This document shows positions 49,577 to 58,514 of a DNA stretch of 64,000 nt, one piece after another. Source of the DNA: Xanthomonas hortorum (GTDB taxonomy: Bacteria > Pseudomonadota > Gammaproteobacteria > Xanthomonadales > Xanthomonadaceae); assembly GCF_002940005.1 (NCBI RefSeq), contig NZ_MDEF01000001.1; one strand, 5' to 3'. Each line of letters starts with the position of its first letter. Position 1 is the first letter of the stretch. Both the position numbers and the translations under genes were made by a program. Below the pieces are notes generated by a model. The model ran no database searches. It was not told where the DNA came from and was given only the letters and a program-made list of their open reading frames with translations.

Positions 49577-50362
49577 TCAACGGGTCGCCAGCATCCTGAG
49601 CAGCAGGGACGACCACTTGATGGCGTCGTAGACCAACGCGGCGATCACGGGCTTGGTGCCGTGCACGTCGCCCATGTCGGTCCTCAGCTTCTGCATCACG
49701 AACGCCGCCTGATTGAGCGAGCCGTCGATGTTGGCCGACAGCGGCTTGTAGTCGGATTCGTCCCATCCGATCTCGGTCAGCTCGCGGATCAGGCGGTCCT
49801 TCACCTGCAGGGCGTCGATGGACCTCCTGATCCGCTCCTGGAACGACGCCTTGCCGGCATCGCCCAGGCCGTGGCGGTGGTAGATGTCGCCGGTCACGGC
49901 ATCGAGGGCGCCGCAGGCCGCAGACAGCGCGCCGCCGAGGTCGCCATCGCGGAGCCTGCTGGCCGCCTTCTGGATGTCCGCGTGCGCCGCCTCGGGAAGG
50001 TCGGCGAGTTCGGCGGCGTCGAAGATCTCGACGGGAATGAGCGCAGTGCCGGAGAACTTCCAGCCGACTCTGGACAGCACGCGGTCCAGCTCTTCGATCA
50101 CCTCGGGTCTGCGGCGCATCATTTCTTCGCAGCAGATGAAGACGAACTCGCTGCGGCGCTTGTCGTCCATCTCGCCGACCTGCCTGTCGATCTCGCTCAG
50201 AAGCTGAGACTTCGTTGCGCCGCGCTGCGGCTTCTGTTCGAGGTGGGCGAGGCGGGCCATGTCCAGGTCGCCATAGCCGACGATCTGCTTGATGTCTCCG
50301 AAGCTGAACTTCTCCGTCAGCGTCGAGCGGATCGGTGCCCAAGGAATGGATTGCGCTGGCAT
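49577..50362 (-). CDS. AbiJ-like C-terminal domain protein (possible abortive-infection gene)
   Basis: 261-residue soluble protein. The C-terminal half, RDGDLGGALSAACGALDAVTGDIYHRHGLGDAGKASFQERIRRSIDAL through RTDMGDVHGTKPVIAALVYDAIKWSSLLLRML, matches the pattern of abortive-infection C-terminal domains (Abi_C, as in AbiJ) with the conserved R-DxHG-like segment reading MGDVHG. The N-terminal half (residues 1-120) is not recognised. It converges on the lipoprotein gene (28 bp between stops). A phage-defence role is inferred from the domain only. Confidence 0.65.
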   Translation of the reverse strand: MPAQSIPWAPIRSTLTEKFSFGDIKQIVGYGDLDMARLAHLEQKPQRGATKSQLLSEIDRQVGEMDDKRRSEFVFICCEEMMRRRPEVIEELDRVLSRVGWKFSGTALIPVEIFDAAELADLPEAAHADIQKAASRLRDGDLGGALSAACGALDAVTGDIYHRHGLGDAGKASFQERIRRSIDALQVKDRLIRELTEIGWDESDYKPLSANIDGSLNQAAFVMQKLRTDMGDVHGTKPVIAALVYDAIKWSSLLLRMLATR

Positions 50363-50555
50363 CGGTGCTCTCCTCGAACGACCGGGACAGTATCGCGTCA
50401 TCGTCGCGATAGCGGGACCGCGGAATGTTAAGCCATGCAAGATCAAGGCCGTTGGATTCCCGCTCTCGGGGGAATGACCGGTTCTTCCCGGTTTCCCCAG
50501 CGAGATGCGCCGCGCAGCAAGATTCCCCGCGACAATCCGAATGTGCAAAGAAAAA

Positions 50556-50579
50556 GCCCCGCTACGGATGTAGCGGGGC
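50556..50579 (-). terminator. Rho-independent terminator of the methyltransferase-helicase gene
   Basis: GCCCCGCTAC, 4-nt loop, GTAGCGGGGC: a perfect 10-bp stem, followed on the minus strand by TTTTTCTTT. It starts 8 bp after the stop at 50587, a textbook intrinsic terminator. Confidence 0.9.
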
Positions 50580-50586
50580 AAGGGGA

Positions 50587-53500
50587 TCAAGCGGCTTTCT
50601 GACCGTCGCCGGCGTCCACGCCGGCGCTGCCGGCTTCGTCCTTGGTCAGGTCCAGCGCCGCCAGCAGTTCGCGCTGGCGCACCAGCAGGTCCTGCAGCCG
50701 TACTTCGTGCTCGAACGGACGCGACAGCTCCAGCTTCAGGTCCTCCAGCCGCTTGCGCCGGCTCGCCAGCAGGGCGGTGGCATCGGCATGGTCCTTCTCC
50801 ACCGACGCCAGCGCCGCCAGCAGCGCCGAGACCAGGCCAGGCCCGGTCTGGTAGCGCTCGGCCTCGTAGAGGCATTGGCCGCTCAGGTACAGCCGCGGGG
50901 CCTCGTCGTGACGGCTGCCGCGAATGCCGAGGTCCAGGCCGCCGAAGCGGCCCACGCTGCGTTCGACCGATGACCGGGTCTTGCGCACGTCCTCCCAGGC
51001 GGCCCTGACGATCCCGCGCAGGGTATCCCCGGCGAGATCGGCGCCCTGGACGCGCCTGCCGTCGATCTCAACCGCGAACCGCTCCATCGATTGCGGCTCC
51101 AGCCGCGCCAGGTCCTGCGCCAGCTTGCCGATCCGCGCTTCCTGCGCCTCGATCAGCATCGGCAGGCGGCCGACCTCGCTCTCGTTGGCGTAGCGCTGGT
51201 TGCGCCACACCGAGAACAGGGTCGAGAGCTTGGCGACCTCGGCGTCCACGCCGGCCTTCTCGATCACCAGCGGGTTGCCCGATGCCAGGGCCTTGACCTC
51301 GGCGTACGACAGCGTCGCCAGCTCGACGTCCTCCAGCGAGCGGATGCCCTTGTCGCCCCGCATGACCTGGGCGATGAAGCGCGCTTTGGTCTCCAGGGTC
51401 TGCCAGATGTAGGCATCGAAGCTGCCTTCGGTGACGTAGCGAACGATCTCCACCTCGTCGTGCTCGTTGCCCTGGCGCAGGATGCGGCCTTCGCGCTGCT
51501 CCACGTCGCACGGCCGCCACGGGGCGTCCAGGTGGTGGAGTGCGACCAGCCGCGTCTGCACGTTGGTGCCCACGCCCATCTTGGCGGTGGAGCCCAGCAG
51601 TACGCGCACGCGTCCTTCCCGGACCGCCTTGAACAGCCGGGCCTTCTGCACGTCCGTCGCCGCATCGTGGACGAAGGCGATTTCCTGGTCGGGGATGCCC
51701 GCGTCGATCAGGCGCTGGCGCAGGTCGTCGTAGACGCTGAAGCGCTTGCCCGCCTTCGGTGACGACAGGTCGCAGAACACCATCTGCGCGCTGCGTGTTG
51801 CTGCGGTGCGCGTCCAGATGTCCACGATCTCCCGCAGGCAGGCGGCGACCTTGCCGTCCTCGTCCAAGCGCGTGCCCGGCGAGGTCAGGCGGAAATCCAG
51901 CGCCGCCTTGCGACCGTCCGTGGTGATCGCCAGCATATTGTCGTCCTGCGGCGTGACCCTGCCGTTGCGCACGGCTTCGGCCCGTTCGACCAGGGTCCGC
52001 ACGAACGCCTTGAGCGCTGCGCTCGGCGGGCAGGCCAGGATGCGCGCCTTGCCGCCACGCAGCTTCGGCACCGGCAGGTCGAGCATCTCGGCGGTGCGGA
52101 TGTCCGCGACCTCGCCGAAGATCGACATCAGTTCCGGTACGTTGATGAAGCGGGCGAACCGCGTGTGCATGCGGTAGCCGCTGCCGTCCGGGGCGATCTC
52201 CAGCGCGGTGACGCTCTCGCCGAAGGTGGCGGCCCAGGCGTCGAACTGCTCCAGCCCGAGTTCCCGCAGCCGGTTCGGCTGCAGGTAGCGCATCATCGTG
52301 TGGATCTCGGCCATGGTGTTCGCCACCGGCGTGGCCGTGGCGAACACCACGCCGCGCTGGCGGTTGCCGTGCAGCTGCATCGTGTAGCGGGTCTTCAGGA
52401 ACAGGTCGAACGCCCGCTCCGAATTGCTCAGGGGCAATCCCGCCACCCGGGTCATCTTGGTGAACCGGTACAGGTTCTTGTGCAGATGGGCCTCGTCCAC
52501 GAACAGCGTGTCGATGCCCAGCTGCTCCCAGGTCAGCAGGTCGTCCTTCTTCTTGTCGGCCAGCAACCGCTCCAGGCGGGCCGCCCAGTTCTTCTTCATC
52601 GCCTCCAGGTGCTTGACGATCCGGTTGCTGCGGTCGTTGCTCTTCTCCGCACGGATCGTCAGCTCGATTTCGCGGACGATGTCCTGGATGAACTCCTCGG
52701 TGAAATCGGGCGAGAGCTTGATGCGCTCGAAACTGGAATGGGTGATGACCACCGCGTCCCAGTCGCCGGTGGCGATGCGTGCCGCCAGCTCGCGCCGCTT
52801 GTCGCCGGCCAGGTCGTCCTTGCCGGCCATCAATACCGAGGCGTTCGGGTACAGGCGCACGAACTCCGCCGTGTACTGCTCGAGCATGTGGTTCGGGACC
52901 ACATGGCAGGGCTTGTTGGCGAATCCCAGCCGCCGCAGCTCCATGCTGGCGGCCACGCACACCGCGGTCTTGCCGGCGCCGACGGCATGGAACAGGCCGG
53001 TGTTGCCGGACTGCACCACGCGCCAGATGGCGTCCTTCTGATGGGCGTGCAGCTCGAAGCAGTGCGAGAACCCCGGCAGCTTCAGGTGCGAACCGTCGTA
53101 GCTGCGCGGCCGCGTCGCGTTGAAGGTGTCGTTGTAGATCCGGCACAGCGCCTCGCGGCGATGCGTGTCGGAGAACACCCACGCGGCGAAGCGTTCCTTG
53201 ATCAGCCCGAGCTTCTCGCGCGCGGCCAGGGTCTGCGCCGAATTGATGAAGTACCTGTCCGTCACCGGATCGCGGTCGCGGACCGTCGGCACCTGCACGT
53301 TGAGCGCGCACTGGACCAGCTCGAGCGCGTTCATGCGCTCGGTGCCGAACTCCTGCGTCACCTTCACGTTCTGCCGGGCCTTCCATTCCGGATAGGCCAC
53401 CGACCAGGCGCCGGCATCGGCCGAATACCCGACCTGGCACTCCTCCAGTTCCAGCACCTCGCGGATGAAGCCCTCGACGTCCCGGGCGGGGATCCAGACC

Positions 53501-55596
53501 GCGCCCAGCCGCGGCTCGATCGAGCCCGGCGGCAGGTCGTCCGGCTGCACGGCCTCCAGCGCGCTGAGATTGCGCTGGAAGCGCGGGCCGGCCAGCGCCG
53601 CCTGTTGCAGCTTCTTGCGGACGTCGCCCGACAGGTACTCGTCGGCCGGCTGCCAGGCGTCCTCCAGGGGATCGAGGAAGATGTGCCCGTCAGCCGATAG
53701 CGCCTCCAGCACCTCGGCCTCCGGTGCGCCGAGCAGGCCGGCCATGTAGGCCGGGTCGACGCGACCGCGCCACTGCATCGATGCGGCCAGCGCCTCGGTC
53801 GGCTCGGCGGCTTCGGCCGGCTCGACCACGCGCGCGAGCGTGCGCCGGGTGAACAGCGCGGCCTTGCGGGCCTTGCCCGATTCCTCGTCGTAGTGCTCCA
53901 GCGACAGCAGCAGCGGATAGTCCGGGTCGCGCCGGAACGCGAGCGCGTTGGCGCGGCTGCTCAGGCATCCATGCCGGGCGACGAAGCGGTCGTAGACCCC
54001 GTTGAGCAGGGTCCGCAGCCGGGCCAGGGCGTCGTCGTCCTGGTCGGACATCTGCGCATCGAGCAGGGCGCGGGCGTGCTCGCGGATCGCGCACATCCCG
54101 GTGATCCGCGCACGCGCGGTCGCATTGAGCTGTCCGTGGACGTTGACCAGCGCGCCGTTCTCGACGCGGTGGACCTGCCCATGGCGCACCTGATAGCTGC
54201 CCGGCCGGTCTCCGGCCTCGGCCGGCGCCGGCTCCAGACGCAGCGGCACCACCGTCGCCTTCACCGCTGCATAGGCGTCGCGCGGCAACAGGGCGACGCG
54301 GCGGGGCAGCTCGGCGACCAGGTCGCCGTCGAACACCGCCGTGGGCACTTCCTCGTAGCCGTTGCTCTCGTTGCGGATGCGTCCGATGCAGAACTCGGGG
54401 TGCTCGGCGTACCAGCGATTGATCCGCTGATACGGGTCGCCACCCCATTCGCGCAGCGCGGCCGGCACCTGGGCCTTGTCGAGCCAGCTGCCGTCCAGCG
54501 CCTCCGCCCCGTTCCGCTTGCGCAGGAACAGGATGTCGGTCTGCACCTGGGTCGAGGCGATCTGCGCGAAGGCGCCTTGCGGCAGCCGGATCGCGCCGAG
54601 CAGCTGGGCCTGGCTGGCCAGGTACTGGCGGACCTTGCTGTCGTTGGCCTCCAGCGTGTGGCTGCTGGTGATCAGGCAGACCAGGCCGCCCGGCCGCACC
54701 ACGTCCAGGGCACGGCCCAGGAACCAGTTGTGGATGCTGTAGCCGGCGTACGTCCTGTTGCCCAGGTCGGCGACCGTGTAGTGGCCGAACGGCACGTTGC
54801 CGACGACCAGATCGAACCAGCCCTCGGGGATGGCCGTCTTCTCGAACGGCGCGATCCGCACGTCCACGCCATGGCGGCCGTAGAGCGCGTGCAGCATCCG
54901 GCCGGACAGCCGGTCCAGCTCGATGGCCGTGGTCCGGCTGCGCGCGGCGATGGCCTCGGGCATCGCGCCGATGAAGTGGCCGATGCCCGCCGCGGGCTCC
55001 AGAATGCGCCCGCCGCGAAACCCGAACCCTTCGATCGCCTGCCAGATGGCATTGACGATGTGCAGGTCGGTGTAGTGGCTGTTGTTGACCGAGGCGCGGG
55101 CCGCTTCGTAGTCCTCGGCGGCGAGCCGCTCCTGCAGCTGCGCGGCGCGTGCGGCCCAGGCCGCATCGTTGCCTTCGGGATTGAAGGCCGCGGGGATGCC
55201 GCCCCAGCCCGTGTAGCGCAGCAGGGCTGCGCGTTCGGCCGGCTGTGGCGCACGGTCTTCCGCGTCCAGGCGCGCCAGCGTTTCGATCGCGGCGACGTTG
55301 GCCGCGAACTTGCCGACGGCCCCGGCGGGGATGTCGAGCGTGGTCAACGGCGCCCATGGCGTGGGCGCGGTCGCGGACTTCGGCGCGACCGTGATGCGCC
55401 AGCTGGGACGGGCTGTGGCCGGTGCGGCCGCCGCGACATCGTCCGGGGCATCGACGATCGGCGCCGGTGGTGGCGCGAGGGTCTGCGCGACGGGCGCGGG
55501 CGGCGCCGGCGGTGGTGTCTCGGGTGCAGGTGGGGCGGGCTGGTCGGGATCGAATCCCGGCAGCCAGAGCGAGTGCGAGGGGATGGGCTTGGCCAT
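50587..55596 (-). CDS. Giant DNA methyltransferase-helicase (DarB/strawberry-notch-like)
   Basis: 1669-residue fusion. N terminus Pro/Ala-rich (~1-110). Methyltransferase part: motif I ILEPAAGIGHF at ~198-208 and motif IV GNVPFG at ~266-271 (N-x-PF type, adenine-N6-like). SF2 helicase part: GAGKT at ~873-877, FVDEAH at ~1032-1037, ATATPVANTMAEIH, then the C-terminal helicase motif VEQREGRILRQGNEHDEVEIVRYV near ~1365, and a coiled C-terminal region. Such fusions occur on conjugative plasmids and phages; P1 DarB, of related build, protects incoming DNA from type I restriction. ATG at 55596 opens the sequence MAKPIPSHSLWLPGFDPD. An anti-restriction role during transfer is plausible, not shown. 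Confidence 0.88.
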   Translation of the reverse strand: MAKPIPSHSLWLPGFDPDQPAPPAPETPPPAPPAPVAQTLAPPPAPIVDAPDDVAAAAPATARPSWRITVAPKSATAPTPWAPLTTLDIPAGAVGKFAANVAAIETLARLDAEDRAPQPAERAALLRYTGWGGIPAAFNPEGNDAAWAARAAQLQERLAAEDYEAARASVNNSHYTDLHIVNAIWQAIEGFGFRGGRILEPAAGIGHFIGAMPEAIAARSRTTAIELDRLSGRMLHALYGRHGVDVRIAPFEKTAIPEGWFDLVVGNVPFGHYTVADLGNRTYAGYSIHNWFLGRALDVVRPGGLVCLITSSHTLEANDSKVRQYLASQAQLLGAIRLPQGAFAQIASTQVQTDILFLRKRNGAEALDGSWLDKAQVPAALREWGGDPYQRINRWYAEHPEFCIGRIRNESNGYEEVPTAVFDGDLVAELPRRVALLPRDAYAAVKATVVPLRLEPAPAEAGDRPGSYQVRHGQVHRVENGALVNVHGQLNATARARITGMCAIREHARALLDAQMSDQDDDALARLRTLLNGVYDRFVARHGCLSSRANALAFRRDPDYPLLLSLEHYDEESGKARKAALFTRRTLARVVEPAEAAEPTEALAASMQWRGRVDPAYMAGLLGAPEAEVLEALSADGHIFLDPLEDAWQPADEYLSGDVRKKLQQAALAGPRFQRNLSALEAVQPDDLPPGSIEPRLGAVWIPARDVEGFIREVLELEECQVGYSADAGAWSVAYPEWKARQNVKVTQEFGTERMNALELVQCALNVQVPTVRDRDPVTDRYFINSAQTLAAREKLGLIKERFAAWVFSDTHRREALCRIYNDTFNATRPRSYDGSHLKLPGFSHCFELHAHQKDAIWRVVQSGNTGLFHAVGAGKTAVCVAASMELRRLGFANKPCHVVPNHMLEQYTAEFVRLYPNASVLMAGKDDLAGDKRRELAARIATGDWDAVVITHSSFERIKLSPDFTEEFIQDIVREIELTIRAEKSNDRSNRIVKHLEAMKKNWAARLERLLADKKKDDLLTWEQLGIDTLFVDEAHLHKNLYRFTKMTRVAGLPLSNSERAFDLFLKTRYTMQLHGNRQRGVVFATATPVANTMAEIHTMMRYLQPNRLRELGLEQFDAWAATFGESVTALEIAPDGSGYRMHTRFARFINVPELMSIFGEVADIRTAEMLDLPVPKLRGGKARILACPPSAALKAFVRTLVERAEAVRNGRVTPQDDNMLAITTDGRKAALDFRLTSPGTRLDEDGKVAACLREIVDIWTRTAATRSAQMVFCDLSSPKAGKRFSVYDDLRQRLIDAGIPDQEIAFVHDAATDVQKARLFKAVREGRVRVLLGSTAKMGVGTNVQTRLVALHHLDAPWRPCDVEQREGRILRQGNEHDEVEIVRYVTEGSFDAYIWQTLETKARFIAQVMRGDKGIRSLEDVELATLSYAEVKALASGNPLVIEKAGVDAEVAKLSTLFSVWRNQRYANESEVGRLPMLIEAQEARIGKLAQDLARLEPQSMERFAVEIDGRRVQGADLAGDTLRGIVRAAWEDVRKTRSSVERSVGRFGGLDLGIRGSRHDEAPRLYLSGQCLYEAERYQTGPGLVSALLAALASVEKDHADATALLASRRKRLEDLKLELSRPFEHEVRLQDLLVRQRELLAALDLTKDEAGSAGVDAGDGQKAA

Positions 55597-56163
55597 CGCG
55601 CGTGTCTCCGTGGCAAGCGGGGACACACGCGCCCGGCAGGGGAGGTGTTCCCCTGTGGGATGGAAGTGATGGGTGCGGCACAGCGCCCGCCGCGCCGGAG
55701 GTCGGCGGATACGGGGCTGGCGAGGCGGTGGCACGGCCCAAGGGCCGAGACGTCATCGGGAGGCAGCGGCCCACCCGCATGCGGTCGTTGGATAGCGCTG
55801 GGGCGGGTGTCGACCGCGACGCCTGGATCGGCCAGGACGGCTCGTTGACGAGCATGACGCGGGCACCACGATACGTCGCGCGCGCGGGTGCCGCGCTTGG
55901 ATTCGATCGCCGCCCCCGCAACGCTCGTCGTCGAGCCGACGTTGCGTTTGGCGCCGGGCTCGATGGTCGAACGCAGTGTTCGGCCGATGGCATGCGGCGG
56001 CCGGCAGATGCTCCCCGTCGCGATGGACAATGGGAAAAAAAAGGAGATTCAAATCACAGCTGCCGGCTGATCGCGAAACCCGCGTCAATCCAGTCGCGTT
56101 TCGACTGGCGCACCGAGGAACCGTCGGGACGATAGGGAGGCGTGATGACTAAGGAGCCGGCGT
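55597..56163. other. 567-bp divergent intergenic region
   Basis: Lies between the giant methyltransferase-helicase gene and the rightward recombinase-like operon. No gene is supported. A short A-rich patch with GGAGA (56033-56046) resembles a ribosome site but is not followed by a start codon. AAGGAG at 56151-56156 is the ribosome site of the next gene. Confidence 0.5.
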
Positions 56164-57096
56164 ATGCGCCATGCAGTGAAGCGGCAAGACATGACGTCGA
56201 TGGACACGTCCATCCTGATGCTGAAATCCGTCCTGGATGGCGCGACCTACGAAAAGGTCGCGAGGGACCACGGCGTGACGCGGACCGCAGTGGAACGCAG
56301 GATCAAAGTCGTTGCCCGCCACTTGAATCAGACCGTCGGCATCCAGGGCATGACCGAGGATGGAATCGGTTTCGTTGCGAGACTGCGGGCAAGCCGGCAC
56401 CTGATCCTCGAGGCGCTCGATTCGGTCGATCCGATCGAGCTGTCGCGTCCGCGCAGGGGCAAGTCGGTGCGCGTCTACTCGAGGGAGGAAATCATCGCCG
56501 CCGCCGGCCGCATTCGCGCCTACAGCAGCCAGCCGGCCCGCGATGTGGCGCTGTTCCTGCTGCTCTTCGGTACCGGGCTGAGGCCGCTGGAGGTCGCGCG
56601 CCTGCGCGTGCGCGACTATCTTCAGCAGGACGGCAACGTGCGCCGTCTGTCCGTGTTGCCGGCGGAAGCGGCCATCAGCGGCGCGGCCAGGCCGCTGTAC
56701 TTCATGAGCACTCGTCTCGACGAAGCGCTGCTGCTGTATCTGCGCGAGCGGATGGCCGGCGCAACGCCGGCCTATCTGGGACTGGACCCGAACCAGCCGC
56801 TGTTCCTGGCGGCCGACGGGCTGGGATTCGCCATTGCGGCCTATCGGCATGGCAATCAGAAGCGCTACCTGTGCCGGCCGATCCTCGAAACCTACCGACG
56901 GATTTTCCGCTACGCGGGGCTCCCGGGCGCAACGCCGCTGGCGGTGCGGGTCACGGTGGCGGCCAGGCTGTACGACCGTGGCGCGGAGGACAAGCAGGTC
57001 GGTCTGTTGCTCGGGATCTCCCAGCGCAGCAGCGTCAGGCAGATGTTTCCACGCGCCAAGCCCAGCGTTGCCCAGCTGGTGGAAGAGTTGATCTGA
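56164..57096 (+). CDS. Tyrosine-recombinase-like protein with N-terminal HTH, catalytic residues missing
   Basis: 310-residue protein. AAGGAG 7 bases before ATG fixes the start. Residues ~24-54 form a helix-turn-helix (LDGATYEKVARDHGVTRTAVERRIKV). The rest follows the tyrosine recombinase fold: LLLFGTGLRPLEVARLRVRDY with box I Arg at ~140, then TPLAVRVTVAARLYDRGAEDKQVGLLLGIS for box II, and SVRQMFPRAK at the tyrosine position. In box II the His of H-x-x-R is Leu259 (Arg262 is kept), the LLGH His is lost, and the nucleophilic Tyr reads Phe295. So it probably binds DNA without cutting it. Overlaps DUF1173 downstream by one base. Confidence 0.75.
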   Translation: MRHAVKRQDMTSMDTSILMLKSVLDGATYEKVARDHGVTRTAVERRIKVVARHLNQTVGIQGMTEDGIGFVARLRASRHLILEALDSVDPIELSRPRRGKSVRVYSREEIIAAAGRIRAYSSQPARDVALFLLLFGTGLRPLEVARLRVRDYLQQDGNVRRLSVLPAEAAISGAARPLYFMSTRLDEALLLYLRERMAGATPAYLGLDPNQPLFLAADGLGFAIAAYRHGNQKRYLCRPILETYRRIFRYAGLPGATPLAVRVTVAARLYDRGAEDKQVGLLLGISQRSSVRQMFPRAKPSVAQLVEELI

Positions 57097-58343
57097 TGCG
57101 CACCGCCAGCGAGTCGCAACGCTTCCTGGTCCTCGGGCACGTCTTCGCTGCCGACGACGACGCCCTGCAGCAGGTACTTGCACAGGTGTACGACAGCGCC
57201 CAGAGGCCCAGGTGTCTGTGCAGGGACGGCGGCGTGGAGATGTACGTGGCCCGGCACGGCCGCTTCGTGATCAAGCGGATGCCGGATACCGGCAGCCAGC
57301 ATCATCCCGGCTGCCCGTCGTACGCGCCGGAAGCGGCGCAATCGGGCCTGGGCGAGCTGGTCGGCGAGGCGGTGCTCGAGATGCAGCCGGGCCAGGTCGA
57401 GTTGCGGGTCGATTTTCCGTGGGCGCATTCGCTGGTCGCCACGCAGGGCCGGGCGCGGATCGAACGCGAGTCCCCCGCCGAAGTGCAGGCACAGCGCAGG
57501 CGGATGAGCCTGCGCGCGGTCACCCATTTCCTGTTCGAGCGCGCCGGCTTGAACCGATGGGTGCCGGCGATGGCCGGAAAGCGCCGCCAGGGGGTGATCC
57601 AGAAGTACTTGATGGAGGCGGCAGGCGACGTTTCGGTCAAGGGCGAGCGCCTGGCCCGGCGCCTGTACGTGCCCGAGGCGTTCAACGAGGCCACTTACGC
57701 CCAGACGGCCCAACGCCGTCGCGAGAAGCTCGCCCTGCTGCACCCGACGCAGGACCGGATGCCGCTGGCGCTGCTGGTGGGCGAGTTCAAATCGGTCGAC
57801 GCCGGAGGCGCCAACGCGCGGGTCTGGATCAAGCACATGCCCGACGTGCCGTTGTGGGTGGATCGGCATGTCTGGACGAGGATCGAGCGGTCCTACGCCG
57901 CGCTGTTCGAGGCGCGCAGCGCGGACGTCGGCGCCAGGCCGCGCTTGCTGCTGTCCGCGCTGATCAGGGCGCGCCGCGAGCACACCTACGAGATCGATGC
58001 CGCGTCGCTGATGTTGACAAGCGAGCAGTGGATTCCGGTCGAGGGCGTTCACGAACTGCCGCTGCTGCGCGCGCTGGTCGAGCAGGGACGGCGATTCGTC
58101 AAGCCGCTGCGTTACGACGCGGCACACGCCGGAGGCTTTCCGAATGCGCTGTTGCTCGATGTCGGCGGCAAGCCGGTGCCGCTGCATGTCGTCAGTCCGT
58201 TCCTTTCGCACGCCGAGCGCGGCGCCAAGTCGCGCGCGCTCGCAGCGCAGGCCGATGAATCCGTCTGGGTCTGGGAATCCGACCGGCCGCTGCCCCCGTT
58301 CCCGCCCGCGGAAGCGCGCGGCACCGGCTCGGACGCGTCCTAG
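57096..58343 (+). CDS. DUF1173 family ICE protein
   Basis: 415-residue protein of the DUF1173 family, common on ICEs and plasmids and of unknown activity. Features: an N-terminal Cys/His cluster (PRCLCRDGGVEMYVARHGRFVIKRMPDTGSQHHPGCPSYAP, possibly zinc-binding), FLFERAGLNRW, LALLVGEFKSVD, and HMPDVPLWVDRHVWTRIERSYAALFEA. Its ATG overlaps the preceding TGA by one base (TGATG), so it is translationally coupled to the recombinase-like gene. Confidence 0.8.
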   Translation: MRTASESQRFLVLGHVFAADDDALQQVLAQVYDSAQRPRCLCRDGGVEMYVARHGRFVIKRMPDTGSQHHPGCPSYAPEAAQSGLGELVGEAVLEMQPGQVELRVDFPWAHSLVATQGRARIERESPAEVQAQRRRMSLRAVTHFLFERAGLNRWVPAMAGKRRQGVIQKYLMEAAGDVSVKGERLARRLYVPEAFNEATYAQTAQRRREKLALLHPTQDRMPLALLVGEFKSVDAGGANARVWIKHMPDVPLWVDRHVWTRIERSYAALFEARSADVGARPRLLLSALIRARREHTYEIDAASLMLTSEQWIPVEGVHELPLLRALVEQGRRFVKPLRYDAAHAGGFPNALLLDVGGKPVPLHVVSPFLSHAERGAKSRALAAQADESVWVWESDRPLPPFPPAEARGTGSDAS

Positions 58344-58514
58344 ACGACACGCCGGCTAGCCGGCAGGGCGCCGCGCCGGCCGTACCGATCCGGCTGGCGC
58401 GTCCCGGCGGCGCCGCTCGCCAGGATCGGCGCGCCGACAGGGGGTTGACGGGAGGCCGATGCAGGCGGGAATGGTCGAGCCGAAGCAGGTTCGGCCTTCC
58501 CGAGGACATCGGCT

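Noticed and set aside
55888..56070. Short gene in the A-rich patch near 56040
   Set aside because: The ribosome-site-like GGAGA is not followed by a start codon, and the frame through it ends at once.
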